A stretch of DNA of 64,000 nt from Saccharopolyspora montiporae (GCF_015209505.1 NZ_JADEYC010000007.1:124001-188000); one strand, 5' to 3'. Counted from the stretch's first letter, positions 33,762-43,022 are shown. A program made the numbers and translations. The notes: generated from the letters alone by a model not told the origin.

Positions 33762-35077
33762 CGGATCCGGTGGACGCCGGCAGCACCGCGGACCGGGATC
33801 GGTTCGACCTCGCGGTGGTCGGGCTGGGCTACGTCGGTCTCCCGCTCGCTGTCCGGGCCGTCGACGCCGGTCTGCGCACGGTCGGCGTGGACACCTCGGA
33901 TTCCGTAGTGGACGGGCTGATCCGCGGCCGCTCGCACATCGGCGATGTGGACGACAGCGCGGTGTCGGGCATGCTGGGTGCGGGGTTCACCGCGACGACC
34001 GGGACCGCGGTGCTGTCCGCGGCCTCGGTGATCGTGTTGTGCGTGCCCACCGGACTCACCGGCTCGGGGCAGCCGGACCTGTCCGCGGTGCACGCGGCGG
34101 TGCGCAGCACCGGGGAGCGGATCCGACCCGGAACGCTCGTGTGCTTGGAATCCACCAGCCACCCGGGCACGACCGAGGACGTCGTGCGACCGATCCTGGA
34201 GCGGTGCAGCGGGTTGCGCGTCGGTGAGGACCTGCACCTTGCGTATTCCCCGGAGCGGATCGATCCCGGCAACCCGCAGTTCGGCGTGGCCAACACGCCG
34301 AAGGTCGTCGCCGGCTGTACCCCGTTGTGCACCAAGCACGCGACCGCCTTCTACGAGCAGCTCGCCGATCCGATCGTGGCCGCGCGCGGAACGCGGGAGG
34401 CCGAAACCGCCAAACTGCTGGAGAACAGCTACCGCTACGTCAACATCGCGCTGGTCAACGAACTCGCGATGTTCTGCGCCGGGGCGGGGATCGACGTCTG
34501 GGACGTCCTGTCCTGCGCGGCCAGCAAACCCTTCGGTTTCACCCCGTTCCAGCCCGGACCGGGGGTCGGCGGCCACTGCATCCCGGTGGATCCGCGGTAC
34601 CTGGAGGTCAGCGCCCGGCAGGTGGGCGTCCCGTTGCGCACGTTGGAGACCGCGCGCGAGGTCAACGAGCGGATGCCGGTGCACGTGGCCGACCAGGCCG
34701 CCGCACTGCTGCGCAGCCGGGGGCGGGAGCCGGCCGGATCCCGGGTGCTGCTGCTCGGGGTCACCTACAAGCCGGGGGTGGCCGACATGCGGGAGTCCCC
34801 GGCCTTCGCGGTCGCGCGCAGCCTGCTCGCAGCCGGCGCGCACGTCCGCTACCACGATCCGCTCATCGACGAGTTCCACGTCGACGGGCATCCACTGTCC
34901 CGTGTGGACGAACCATTCGACACCGAGAACGACCTGCTGGTCCTGCTGCAGGAGCACAGCTGCTACGACCGCGAACGACTCGCCTCCGGCGATCGGCTCG
35001 TGCTGGACACGCGCGGTCCCGGAAGTACCCGGCTGCCCGAGCACGGGCCCGGGGAGCAAGGACGTCCGGACGCCTGA
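33758..35077 (+). CDS. Nucleotide-sugar 6-dehydrogenase (UDP-GlcNAc/ManNAc/Glc type)
   Basis: NAD-dependent enzyme that oxidises the C6 hydroxyl of a UDP-sugar to the uronate, 439 residues. It has the Rossmann motif VVGLGYVGLPLA (20-31), CVPTGLTG (95-102), the catalytic Cys274 in GPGVGGHCIPVDP and GVTYKPGVADMRESPA in the C-terminal nucleotide domain. By eye it is nearer the WbpA/TviB (UDP-N-acetylhexosamine) group than UDP-glucose dehydrogenases. Coupled translation with a secreted protein suggests a surface or exported product. The uronate could feed the oxidoreductase and aminotransferase genes at 36-44 kb. Confidence 0.88.
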   Translation: MTDPVDAGSTADRDRFDLAVVGLGYVGLPLAVRAVDAGLRTVGVDTSDSVVDGLIRGRSHIGDVDDSAVSGMLGAGFTATTGTAVLSAASVIVLCVPTGLTGSGQPDLSAVHAAVRSTGERIRPGTLVCLESTSHPGTTEDVVRPILERCSGLRVGEDLHLAYSPERIDPGNPQFGVANTPKVVAGCTPLCTKHATAFYEQLADPIVAARGTREAETAKLLENSYRYVNIALVNELAMFCAGAGIDVWDVLSCAASKPFGFTPFQPGPGVGGHCIPVDPRYLEVSARQVGVPLRTLETAREVNERMPVHVADQAAALLRSRGREPAGSRVLLLGVTYKPGVADMRESPAFAVARSLLAAGAHVRYHDPLIDEFHVDGHPLSRVDEPFDTENDLLVLLQEHSCYDRERLASGDRLVLDTRGPGSTRLPEHGPGEQGRPDA

Positions 35078-35185
35078 ACCCGGCGCCCGGAACGGCTCCG
35101 CGTGGAACCGGCCCCTCGGCTGCCGCGCGGGGCGGGAGTGCCTACCGGCCTCCGCATTGCACGGTGACGACGAAAGGAAGCAACG

Positions 35186-35719
35186 ATGAGCAACGCCACT
35201 GCGACCGAACGGCTGCGCAAGCGCTTCGCCAAGTGGGACGTCGACGGGAGCGGAAGCCTGGAGCAGGCCGACTTCCAGAAGGAGGCCGAGCAGATCGCCC
35301 AGGCGTTCGGCAAGAGCCCGAGCGGGAAGGAGGCCGCCGAGCTCAACGATGCCTTCGCCTCGATGTTCCGGCACCTGGCCGAGGACGCCGGGATCGGCGC
35401 CGCCGGCTCGCTCACCGAGGACGACTTCGTACGCGTCGCGCAGAAGCTGATGTTCGAGGACGGCGCGGAGTCGTTCAACCGTGTGCTGGGCCCGGTGATG
35501 CGCGGCATCGTCGGCCTGTGCGACAAGAACGCCGACGGCCAGATCAACCGGCAGGAGTTCGCCTCCTGGCTCACCGCGGTCGGGGTCGACGACGCGCAGG
35601 CCACGGACGCGTTCGACCGGGTGGACACCAACGGCAACGGGGAGCTCACCGTCGATGAGCTGCTCGACGCCGTCCGCCAGTTCCACTTCGGCGAGCTCGA
35701 CGTCGAGCTGCTGGGCTGA
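35186..35719 (+). CDS. Calerythrin-like EF-hand calcium-binding protein
   Basis: A 177-residue four-EF-hand protein. Loop 1 is DVDGSGSLEQAD (18-29), loop 3 DKNADGQINRQE (113-124) and loop 4 DTNGNGELTVDE (147-158); loop 2 (about 66-80) is degenerate. Length, the pattern of three active loops and the FHFGELDVELLG ending match calerythrin of Saccharopolyspora erythraea as I remember it. It would buffer or sense calcium in the cytoplasm. GAAAGGAAG precedes the ATG. This gene is the best taxonomic marker in the window. Confidence 0.92.
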   Translation: MSNATATERLRKRFAKWDVDGSGSLEQADFQKEAEQIAQAFGKSPSGKEAAELNDAFASMFRHLAEDAGIGAAGSLTEDDFVRVAQKLMFEDGAESFNRVLGPVMRGIVGLCDKNADGQINRQEFASWLTAVGVDDAQATDAFDRVDTNGNGELTVDELLDAVRQFHFGELDVELLG

Positions 35720-35730
35720 TCCGTTCCTGC

Positions 35731-35764
35731 GGCGGCGGGTGGTGCTGCGGCGCCGCCCGCCGCC
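35731..35764. terminator. Bidirectional hairpin between calerythrin-like and hypothetical genes
   Basis: A 14-base-pair stem with two G-T pairs (35731-35744 with 35751-35764) and a six-base loop lies between two convergent genes, eleven bases past the calerythrin stop. There is no U tract. Confidence 0.6.
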
Positions 35765-35778
35765 GGTGCGTCGCGCGG

Positions 35779-36216
35779 TCAGCCGCCGGACGGGTTGCTG
35801 CGCGGGCGCTGGCTGTCCTGGATGATCTCGATCGGTGTTTCCGGGCGCAGCCCGAGATCCGCGCCGGTCGTGGTGCGGGTGGCGTGCACGAGGATGTTGT
35901 AGTGGTTCGGGTAGTGGCACGCGTCGAACCCGAGCACCGTGCCGACCAATACGCCGCCCATCCAGAACAGATCGCCGCGGTCCAGCACACCACCGCAGGT
36001 GAATTCGGCGAAACCGAGGAAGCCGACCCGGTCGATGCGGGTACCCGGTTCAGTCTCGCGGTGCTCGGTGGTCACCAGCTCGTGCACGTCGCCGATGCGC
36101 ACGCACCGGCTGGCGTGCGGTTCCAGCGTCATGCCCCGGTCCGTGCGGCGGTGGCGCAGCACCTTCACCAGCCTGGCCTGCAGGATCCGCTTCGGTCCGT
36201 CCTCGTCCGGGTTCAT
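35779..36216 (-). CDS. Hypothetical protein at the end of the left biosynthetic arm
   Basis: A 145-residue soluble protein that I cannot assign to a characterised family. The central region (GFLGFAEFTCGGVLDRGDLFWMGGVLVGTVLGFD then CHYPNHYNILVHA) looks beta-rich and contains a conserved-looking Cys, His and Asp set, compatible with a small barrel or cupin-like domain. Its ATG overlaps the stop of the Gfo/Idh/MocA gene (ATGA), so it belongs to the same operon and probably the same pathway. Confidence 0.7.
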   Translation of the reverse strand: MNPDEDGPKRILQARLVKVLRHRRTDRGMTLEPHASRCVRIGDVHELVTTEHRETEPGTRIDRVGFLGFAEFTCGGVLDRGDLFWMGGVLVGTVLGFDACHYPNHYNILVHATRTTTGADLGLRPETPIEIIQDSQRPRSNPSGG

Positions 36217-37196
36217 GATGCGCGCTCCTTCCCGGGCACGCGGGTGCCCGCACGTCCGGCGTCCTCGGACGCCACGTCCTCGGAAGTCCCGTCCTGGGAA
36301 GCCGCGGCGTAGGCGGCTGCGACGAGCTCCAGCGCGGCGAGCCCGCCGTCCTGGTGACCGCCGTCGATCGCATCCCGGAAGTCCTGCAGGATCCCGCGGT
36401 ATTCGTGCCACAACGAGGATTTGAACCCGTCGAAGCCGGCCAGCAGGTCGGCTGCGGTGCTGGTCCCGTCGGCGAACCGGAGCCGCACGTCTTTCCGCTC
36501 ACCCGGGTAGGACCAGTCCAACTGCACCTCGGCGCTGATGCCGGTGGCCGAGTCCAGGTACACCACGGCTTGGCGGTCCGTACCGCGCTCGTCGCGGGTG
36601 ACCGACGCAGCGCGCACCTGCACCTCGCCGGCGAACATCCGGACCAGGTCGAAGGCGTTCGGGCCGTTGTCGGCCAGACATCCCCCGCCGCAGCGCGCGG
36701 GGTCGAGGTACCAGTCCTCCCCACCGGTGTGCTCCTCGATGCGCTCCAGGTAGCGCACCCGCACCTCGTGCACCTCGCCACGCCGGGACGCTTCGCGCAG
36801 CAGGGCGCGGACGTGGTCGTTGCTGCGGCGGTGGAACGCCGTGAACAGCACGCCCGATCCGCCCGCCGCGGCGAGGACCCCGCGGGCCTGCTCGGGCGTC
36901 AGCGCCAGCGGTTTTTCCACGCACACCGGGATTCCTGCGGTGAGCGCGTCGATGCACACCGGGGCGTGCGCGTCGTTGGGGACGGTGACCACGACCGCGT
37001 CCAGGTCCGCTTCCCGCAGCATCCGGCGGTGGTCGCGGTAGCGCGGCACGTCCGCCACCTGCGGGGCGGCGTGGTCCCGCAGGTCGCAGACCGCGCCGAG
37101 CCGCCACTGCGGCAGCTCCTCGATCGCGGCCAGGTAGTACCGCGCGATGGCGCCCAGTCCGATGACCCCGATGCGGCGCGATCCGGTGCCCGCCAT
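36213..37196 (-). CDS. Gfo/Idh/MocA-family oxidoreductase (first)
   Basis: A 327-residue NAD(P)-dependent sugar or cyclitol oxidoreductase. It has the Rossmann start RIGVIGLGAIARYYLAAIEEL, the family EKP motif in CVEKPLALTPEQA (the catalytic Lys), a DWYLDPARCGGGCLADNGPNAFDLVRM segment with the catalytic region, and a C-terminal sheet domain. Members oxidise sugars or inositols at C2/C3 or act on UDP-N-acetylglucosaminuronate. Stop and start overlaps join it to neighbours on both sides. Confidence 0.88.
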   Translation of the reverse strand: MAGTGSRRIGVIGLGAIARYYLAAIEELPQWRLGAVCDLRDHAAPQVADVPRYRDHRRMLREADLDAVVVTVPNDAHAPVCIDALTAGIPVCVEKPLALTPEQARGVLAAAGGSGVLFTAFHRRSNDHVRALLREASRRGEVHEVRVRYLERIEEHTGGEDWYLDPARCGGGCLADNGPNAFDLVRMFAGEVQVRAASVTRDERGTDRQAVVYLDSATGISAEVQLDWSYPGERKDVRLRFADGTSTAADLLAGFDGFKSSLWHEYRGILQDFRDAIDGGHQDGGLAALELVAAAYAAASQDGTSEDVASEDAGRAGTRVPGKERAS

Positions 37197-38305
37197 CAGC
37201 GCACGGCCCCGCTGTGCGCGTCGAGGCCGAGCCCGGCGAGTTCCCGGTGCAGCCGGGCGGCCAGCGGAACACCGCTGCGCCGCCGGGCGAGCGCCCGTTC
37301 GGCCTCCCACCAGCCCGGGTAGCCGATCGGGGCGCTACCGGTGGGCGGGCAGCCGAGCACGGTGCCGAGCACCTCGTCGGCGGCCGCCGCGAAATCACCG
37401 TCCGGACGCAACCGCCCCGGGTCGATGGCCAGCAGGACGGCCCCGATGTCGTCGTCGCGGCCGTGCGGACCACCGTCGCCGTCCAGCGCTTCCCGGGCGG
37501 GTCCGCTCGCCGCCCCGGACAAGCCCGCCGCGAGCAGATCCACGGCCAGCCCGAGGCCGAAACCCTTGTGCGCACCGGATTCCGGTACGCCGCCGAGCCA
37601 GCGCAGATGCGCCGTGCCCCGGTCGAACGCACCGGGATCGGTCACATCGCCTCCCGCATCGTCCTGCAGCCAGCCGACCGGGATGTGCGCACCGTCGGCA
37701 GCGGCCACCCGGACCTTGCCGGTGGGTACGGCCGTCGTGCTCATGTCCAGCACGAACGGGTGCCGGTTGCGTGCCGGGGCCGCGAGGCTCAGCGGGTTGG
37801 TGCCCAGCAGCGCCCTGCTCCCGCCCGGTGGTCGCGCGAGCCGCTGGCCGCCGCAGTTGCCGGCGACCAGTCCGATCATCCCGTGTTCGACGGCCCGCAG
37901 GGCGTGGAAACCGGCGCAGCCGAAGTGCGTGGCCCCGCGCAGGGCGATCAGTCCGATGCCGTGCGCGCGGGCCCGCGCGGCGGCGTCGTCCATCGCTTCG
38001 GCGGCCGCCCAGAGCCCGAGGGCGCTGCGCGCGTCGACCGCGGCGCAGGCGCCGAGATCGGTGGTCACGACCGGATCCGCCGCGGCGTCGATGCGCCCGG
38101 AGTCCAGCCCCGGCAGGTAGGTCCGGGTCAGGTTGAACGTGCCGTGCGAGTCGAACCCGCACAGATCGCCGTAGCAGAGCGCTTCCGCGGCGAGCTGGGC
38201 CCGATCCGCGGGGACGCCGCGGTCGGTGAACAGACGCGCGGCGAAGTCGCGCAGGCTCGCGTACCCGACCGCGATCTCGTCGCGCTCGCCGGCCGGCAGG
38301 GTCAT
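37196..38305 (-). CDS. Ldh2/malate-lactate-family NAD(P)-dependent dehydrogenase
   Basis: A 369-residue member of the malate/L-lactate (YlbC/ComC-type) family with its unusual NAD fold. Visible features are GDLCGFDSHGTFNLTRTYLPGL with the catalytic His near the N-terminus, ALRGATHFGCAGFHALRA, LLGTNPLSLAAPA and AHKGFGLGLAVDLL. These enzymes reduce or oxidise 2-oxo acids, ureidoglycolate or imines. The stop shares one base with the next ATG (TGATG). Confidence 0.88.
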   Translation of the reverse strand: MTLPAGERDEIAVGYASLRDFAARLFTDRGVPADRAQLAAEALCYGDLCGFDSHGTFNLTRTYLPGLDSGRIDAAADPVVTTDLGACAAVDARSALGLWAAAEAMDDAAARARAHGIGLIALRGATHFGCAGFHALRAVEHGMIGLVAGNCGGQRLARPPGGSRALLGTNPLSLAAPARNRHPFVLDMSTTAVPTGKVRVAAADGAHIPVGWLQDDAGGDVTDPGAFDRGTAHLRWLGGVPESGAHKGFGLGLAVDLLAAGLSGAASGPAREALDGDGGPHGRDDDIGAVLLAIDPGRLRPDGDFAAAADEVLGTVLGCPPTGSAPIGYPGWWEAERALARRRSGVPLAARLHRELAGLGLDAHSGAVR

Positions 38306-39597
38306 GATGCGGTCTCCTCGGGGACGGGGCGGTGTTCGCGCGCGAACTCGACGAGCAGCCGGGACACCGCCGAGGCGAAGGCGTTGAGCTGGTGCAGGTG
38401 CACGTGTTCGCCCGCCGCGTGCGCGTTGTTCGCATCGAGCGATCCCGGGCCCAGCACGATCGTGGCGGCATCGGGCACGCCGTCCATCCAGATCGCGTCG
38501 CAGGTGAATCCGGGCTCGTCGGCGGGCCAGGGTTCGATGCCTGCGGCGGCGCACAACCGCGTGGCGAGCGGGTCGGTGCAGTCGAGGCCGGGCAGGCCGC
38601 GCTTGATCCAGTCCAGCCGGGTGATGTCGCGCGCGTTGCGCGCGGTGCGGGCGAACTCGCGGCTGGTGCCGAACCGAGTAGCGAACTCGACGAGCGCCTT
38701 GTCCAGCTGCTCGGTGAGATCGCGCTCGACCGCGGCACCTTCCGCGGAACCGGTGTAGGAGAGGTTGATGAGCAGCTGCCCGGTCCCGTGCACCCGGTTG
38801 TGCGTGTCGCCGGTGCGCAGCCCGGCGATGCACGTGCGCCCGGGCCGGTCCGCGGAGTCCAGCGCGGCGGCCAGCTGCTGGGCGAGGAAACCCAACAGCA
38901 CGGTCGCGTTGTCCCCGCGGTCGGGGTGGTCGTCGACCGCACCGGCGCCGTCGACGCGGATGCGCGCGGTCGCCGAGGCGGTCACGCGGCGCAGGGCGCG
39001 CAGACCGGTGGGTTCGCAGAACACGTTGAGCCGGCCGAACCAACCCTGCTGGACGAGCGGGCGCGTGCCGTAGGTGCCCATCGCACCGCCCTCCTCCCCG
39101 GCGACCGCCTGGACCAGGACGCCGACCTCGCCTCCGAGTGCGGGTTCGGTGCGGGCGGCGTGCCGGATTCCGGCCAGGAGCGCCACCGCCGGGCCCTTGG
39201 CGTCCACCGCACCGCGGCCGGTGATCCGCCGGCCGTCGAACCCGACCGGTACGGCGCCGTCCACCGTGTCCAGGTGCACGTTGAACATCGCGGTGTTCTC
39301 CCGCGGGCACTCCGCGCCGAGCCGCAGCACGAGACTGGGCTGGCCGGACAGGAATCCGGGGTCACCCTCGCCGGCCGCGCGCACCGTGCTCGGGACGGCG
39401 CCCGCCGCCAGGCACTCGGCGGGTGGCGCGGCGTGCTGCACCACGTGCAGACCGGCTTCGTGCGCCGCGGTGGCGTAGGTGTGCTGCGCGCCCGGCATCT
39501 CGGAGGCGGTGCCGGACTCCAGCGGGCTGACCGTCGGCGTGCGCAACAGGTCCAGCAGCAGCCGCCGGTCCCGGTCGGTGAACACCTCCCGGGTCAT
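38302..39597 (-). CDS. M20-family metallopeptidase/amidohydrolase
   Basis: A 431-residue M20 hydrolase. Zinc-site motifs are FNVHLDTVDG (His near 107), GRGAVDAKGP (bridging Asp) and the catalytic and ligand Glu pair in AGEEGGAMG; the central dimerisation domain and a C-terminal HxH-like GEHVHLHQL follow. Enzymes in this group deacylate N-acyl amino acids or amino sugars. In an aminotransferase cluster it may remove a protecting acyl group at a late step (inference). ATGA coupling with the next gene. Confidence 0.88.
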   Translation of the reverse strand: MTREVFTDRDRRLLLDLLRTPTVSPLESGTASEMPGAQHTYATAAHEAGLHVVQHAAPPAECLAAGAVPSTVRAAGEGDPGFLSGQPSLVLRLGAECPRENTAMFNVHLDTVDGAVPVGFDGRRITGRGAVDAKGPAVALLAGIRHAARTEPALGGEVGVLVQAVAGEEGGAMGTYGTRPLVQQGWFGRLNVFCEPTGLRALRRVTASATARIRVDGAGAVDDHPDRGDNATVLLGFLAQQLAAALDSADRPGRTCIAGLRTGDTHNRVHGTGQLLINLSYTGSAEGAAVERDLTEQLDKALVEFATRFGTSREFARTARNARDITRLDWIKRGLPGLDCTDPLATRLCAAAGIEPWPADEPGFTCDAIWMDGVPDAATIVLGPGSLDANNAHAAGEHVHLHQLNAFASAVSRLLVEFAREHRPVPEETAS

Positions 39598-40463
39598 CGG
39601 GCGGGCTCGGCGGTGGGCACCAGCCGCTGCAGCAGCTGTTCGAGGCTGCGCCCGGCGGTGGTGAACAGGTCCGCAGCGGATTCGCCGGGGTGCAGGCCTT
39701 CGTGCGGGCGCACCGCGAGGTGCGGTTCCAGCGACAGCGGACCGTCGTAGCCCGCGGCCAGCAGCTCCTGCAGGCACTCGGCGACCTGCGCGTCGCCGCT
39801 CCCGGGAAGCGCGTAGGACGCGGCGCCCGGGCCGCCCGTGGCGTCCTTGACGTGCACGTGCGCGATGTGCGGAAGGATCCGGGGCAGCAGGTCACGCGCG
39901 GAGTAGCCGTGCTCGATGCCGTTCCCGGTGTCGAACAGCAGCAGCAGCGCGGAGCGGTCGCCCGCGTCGAGCAGCTGCAGCATCCGCTCCGGGTCGCGCC
40001 CGGCCCAGCCCGCGCAGTTCTCGTGCAACAACAGCAGTCCCAGTTCGCGGGCGCGCTGCGCGAGGCGGTGCATCCGGTCCAGGACGCGGTCGCGCCACTC
40101 GGGTTCGGCGAGCCCGTCGTTGGGGTAGGACATGATCCGCACCGCGCGGGTACCGAGCACCGAACACCATTCGGCCAGTGCGTCGAGTTCGGCGAGGTCG
40201 TCGGCGAACGGGGCGGTGATCGGCCTCGCCCAGTTCCCGATGCGCGAATCCAGCGCCACGACGTTGATTCCGGCTGCGGTGATCGCGCGTCGGGCGCGTG
40301 CCGCCTCGGCCGCGGGCAGGTCGGCGAGCGCCCGCCCGCCGAGGCTGCGCAGCTCGATGCCGGACCAGCCGAGATCGGTGATCACGCGGATCTGGCCGGT
40401 CAGCGCTCCGGCCGCCTCGTCGGTGATCCCCGCCAGCCGGGGGATGATCGCCTCATCCGGCAT
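39594..40463 (-). CDS. Sugar phosphate isomerase/epimerase TIM-barrel protein
   Basis: A 289-residue xylose-isomerase-like TIM barrel. It includes ITDLGWSGIELRSLGG, LLLHENCAGWAGRDPE with a Glu metal ligand, LLFDTGNGIEHGYSARDL, HVHVKDATG (metal His/Asp) and PLSLEPHLA with the last Glu. The four metal ligands all appear present, so it is probably an active divalent-metal isomerase, epimerase or dehydratase. The substrate is presumably the keto-sugar or cyclitol made by the oxidoreductases next to it. Confidence 0.83.
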   Translation of the reverse strand: MPDEAIIPRLAGITDEAAGALTGQIRVITDLGWSGIELRSLGGRALADLPAAEAARARRAITAAGINVVALDSRIGNWARPITAPFADDLAELDALAEWCSVLGTRAVRIMSYPNDGLAEPEWRDRVLDRMHRLAQRARELGLLLLHENCAGWAGRDPERMLQLLDAGDRSALLLLFDTGNGIEHGYSARDLLPRILPHIAHVHVKDATGGPGAASYALPGSGDAQVAECLQELLAAGYDGPLSLEPHLAVRPHEGLHPGESAADLFTTAGRSLEQLLQRLVPTAEPAR

Positions 40464-41460
40464 GTTCGTGCACCGTCCTTTCCGGGAGTGCGCGCGCCGC
40501 ACTGCGCCGCTTGGCCTCGGCGATGATGCGCACCACGTCGCTGTGCAGCGCGAAGGTGTCCTGCGCGGGTTCTGCGCCCAATGTCCGGTAGGTGCGGACG
40601 AGGAACGAGGTCAGCGCGTCGTCGCGGAGGACCCGGGCGTCTGCGCCCGCGGTCAGCAGCTGCGCGTGGTCGTCGTGCTCGCTGATCGGGTAATGGCCCA
40701 GCACCCGTCCGCCGGTGAAGGTGAGCTCGACGCTGCGCCGCTGCACGGGTGAGGTCAGGTCGGAGCGGATGCGCGTCGTGGCTCCGCCGAGGTGCCGCAG
40801 CTCCAGGTCCGCCGCGCCCAGGCCGGGCAGCGTCCGGTCCGCCAGGTGCATATCGGTGCACCGGGCGTCGGCGACCTCGGCAGGACCGGCCAGGTCCAGC
40901 GCCACGCCCACCGAGTGCGGTACCTCCACGTCGAAGGCCGTGGGGTGTCCGGTCGTGGCCGCTGATCGGCGGAAGCGCGGTTTGTCCTGCTGGAAGGTCA
41001 TGCCCACCAGCGCACCGTGCTCCTGCCCGGCGACCAGAGCGCGCAACCGGGCGGTCAGCGCCGATTCCAGCCAGTGCGCGACCACGGCGATCCGCAGTCC
41101 GCGCCGCCCGCGCAGCAGGCCGATTCGGCTGTTCTCCTCGTCGTCGGCGGCCAGCGGCTTTTCCACGATGAGCTTGTCGAAGCCGAGGTCGGCGAGTTCG
41201 GTCAGCAGCCGCAGGCGCTGCCCCGGGGGCGTGCACACGTGCACGACGGTGCGTTCCGGGGGCACGATGCGGGCCGCGGCGGCCGGTGTGTCGACGACGG
41301 CGGCGTCGGTCCGGCGGGGGCGTTGCCGCACCGCCCGGTCGCAGGCGATCGGCGGCCCGGCGTGGAACAGCTCGGGCGCGGCGGCGCGCGCTTTCGCGAG
41401 CACCGGCAGGTGCAGTCCCGCACCGGCGCGACCGAGCCCGATCACCAGGCTGTGCAGCAT
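40453..41460 (-). CDS. Gfo/Idh/MocA-family oxidoreductase (second)
   Basis: A 335-residue member of the same superfamily as 36213-37196 but quite divergent. It begins MLHSLVIGLGRAGAGLHLPVL, has VVHVCTPPGQRL and the EKP motif in IVEKPLAADDEEN, and a C-terminal domain ending in RIIAEAKRRS. It is the first gene of the left arm, 335 bases from the divergent aminotransferase. It overlaps the isomerase gene by 11 bases. Confidence 0.85.
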   Translation of the reverse strand: MLHSLVIGLGRAGAGLHLPVLAKARAAAPELFHAGPPIACDRAVRQRPRRTDAAVVDTPAAAARIVPPERTVVHVCTPPGQRLRLLTELADLGFDKLIVEKPLAADDEENSRIGLLRGRRGLRIAVVAHWLESALTARLRALVAGQEHGALVGMTFQQDKPRFRRSAATTGHPTAFDVEVPHSVGVALDLAGPAEVADARCTDMHLADRTLPGLGAADLELRHLGGATTRIRSDLTSPVQRRSVELTFTGGRVLGHYPISEHDDHAQLLTAGADARVLRDDALTSFLVRTYRTLGAEPAQDTFALHSDVVRIIAEAKRRSAARALPERTVHEHAG

Positions 41461-41795
41461 CGTCCACCGTTCTTCGGGTCGACTGGGGAAGAGCGCCGCA
41501 CACAGGATCCACATCGGACTGTTTCGATCGGATTTCCCGCATGCCAGCTCTTTTCGCGCGCACCGGGACTCCATGGACCTCGATGCCACGTTCGCCGAGG
41601 CTACTCCCGCGCGATCGGCGCGCTGAAAGCGGGGGTGTGCGAACGAATTCTCCGATCACCGGAAAGAGTGATAATTCGGAACGAGCTTTCGACCGGGATG
41701 CGGACTCGGCTAGCTTCGCGGCGAAGATCATTCCGGCCGCCCGGCAACGGGCCGGCGCACACCCGAGCACCCGATCCTCCAGGAGCGTGGTCGTC
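41461..41795. promoter_or_regulatory. Divergent control region of the two biosynthetic arms
   Basis: Both arms of the locus must start transcription in this 335-base region. It is locally AT-richer around 41640-41690. A -10-like TAGCTT at 41711-41716 could serve the right arm, with a weak TTCGAC at 41688-41693 seventeen bases upstream. I see no clear operator or riboswitch. No regulator gene is located in either arm. Confidence 0.45.
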
Positions 41796-43022
41796 GTGGG
41801 CAACGACGCGGAAGCCGCTGGTGCGGGAGGGGTTTCCCGGACCGCGGACCCGGTCGCCGAGTCCGACCGCGTGCCGTTCTTCTCCCAAGCGCGCACCTTC
41901 GAACGGCTCTGGCCGGTCATCTCCGCGAAGGTCGGCGAGGTCTTCGACAACGGGAAGTTCTCGCACGGTCGCCAGGTCGCCGAACTCGAACAACGGCTGG
42001 CCGAGTACACCGGCGCGCGCCACGTCATCGGGGTCAACAGCGGCACCGACGCGCTCGTCCTCCTGCTGCGCGCCCTGGGGATCGAACCCGGCGACGAGGT
42101 CGTCGTCCCCGCCTACTCGTTCGTGTCCACCGCCACCTCGGTCGTGCTCGCCGGCGGCACCCCGGTGTTCGCCGATATCGACCCGGACCGCTACGCGCTC
42201 GATCCGGACGAGCTGGCCCGGGTCAGCGGCCCACGCACCCGGTTCGCGATGCCCGCGCACCTGTTCTCCGCGATGGCCGACATGTCGGCCCTGGCGCAGC
42301 AGGCCAACCGGCTCGGGATCACTCTGCTGGAGGACAGCGCCGAGGCCATCGGGATGCGGCAGTGCGGCGTGCACGCGGGCCTGCACGGGGCAGGCGGTGT
42401 GCTGTCCTTTTTCCCGAGCAAGACGCTCGGCGCGATCGGGGATGCCGGCGCCGTGCTCACCGACGATCCCGCGGTGGCCGACCTGGTCGCCGGGCTGCGC
42501 CACCACGGACGGTTCGGCCGCACGCTCGACCACTTCCCCGGCATCTCCACCGAGACGGCCGCCTGCGGCACCAACAGCAAGATGGACGACGTGCAGGCCG
42601 CTGTCCTGCTGGCCAAGCTCACCGCCCTGGACGCCGACATCCGGCGGCGGGCCGAGCTCGCCGCGCAGTACCGGGACCGCCTCGCCGAGGCTCCCGGCAT
42701 CCTGCGGCTGCCGGAACCGCCCGCCGCCGACGACGCCGGGGGCCGGGTGTTCTACGTCTACCTCATCGAAGTGGAGTACCGCGACGAACTCGTCGCCCAC
42801 CTGCACCAGTGCGGGATCGGGACCGAGACCTATTACCCCGTGCCGCTGCACCGGCAACCGTGCTTCGCCGATGGCGGGCACGCGCGCGGTTCCTTCCCGC
42901 ACGCCGAAGCGGCGGCCGAGCACGCCGTGGCACTGCCCCTGTACCCCGATCTCGACGAGTCCGATGTGGACCGCGTGTGCGATGCGGTGTGGGATTTCCG
43001 CCTCGGGAGGTTGTCCGCGTGA
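41796..43022 (+). CDS. DegT/DnrJ/EryC1-family PLP aminotransferase (first)
   Basis: A 408-residue sugar aminotransferase-type enzyme. PLP residues: Asp180 in LLEDSAEA and the Schiff-base Lys209 in SFFPSKTLGAIGDAG. GVNSGTDALVLLL and VVVPAYSFVSTATSV are family landmarks, and a PVPLHRQPCF segment shapes the substrate pocket. It should transfer an amino group to a keto-sugar or ring ketone. AGGAG lies ten bases before GTG 41796, my preferred start; in-frame GTGs at 41787 are too close to it. Overlaps the second aminotransferase (GTGA). Confidence 0.9.
   Translation: MGNDAEAAGAGGVSRTADPVAESDRVPFFSQARTFERLWPVISAKVGEVFDNGKFSHGRQVAELEQRLAEYTGARHVIGVNSGTDALVLLLRALGIEPGDEVVVPAYSFVSTATSVVLAGGTPVFADIDPDRYALDPDELARVSGPRTRFAMPAHLFSAMADMSALAQQANRLGITLLEDSAEAIGMRQCGVHAGLHGAGGVLSFFPSKTLGAIGDAGAVLTDDPAVADLVAGLRHHGRFGRTLDHFPGISTETAACGTNSKMDDVQAAVLLAKLTALDADIRRRAELAAQYRDRLAEAPGILRLPEPPAADDAGGRVFYVYLIEVEYRDELVAHLHQCGIGTETYYPVPLHRQPCFADGGHARGSFPHAEAAAEHAVALPLYPDLDESDVDRVCDAVWDFRLGRLSA

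Noticed and set aside
33668..35920. 750-codon leftward open frame
   Set aside because: It is antisense to the nucleotide-sugar dehydrogenase and calerythrin-like genes and has no recognisable domain.
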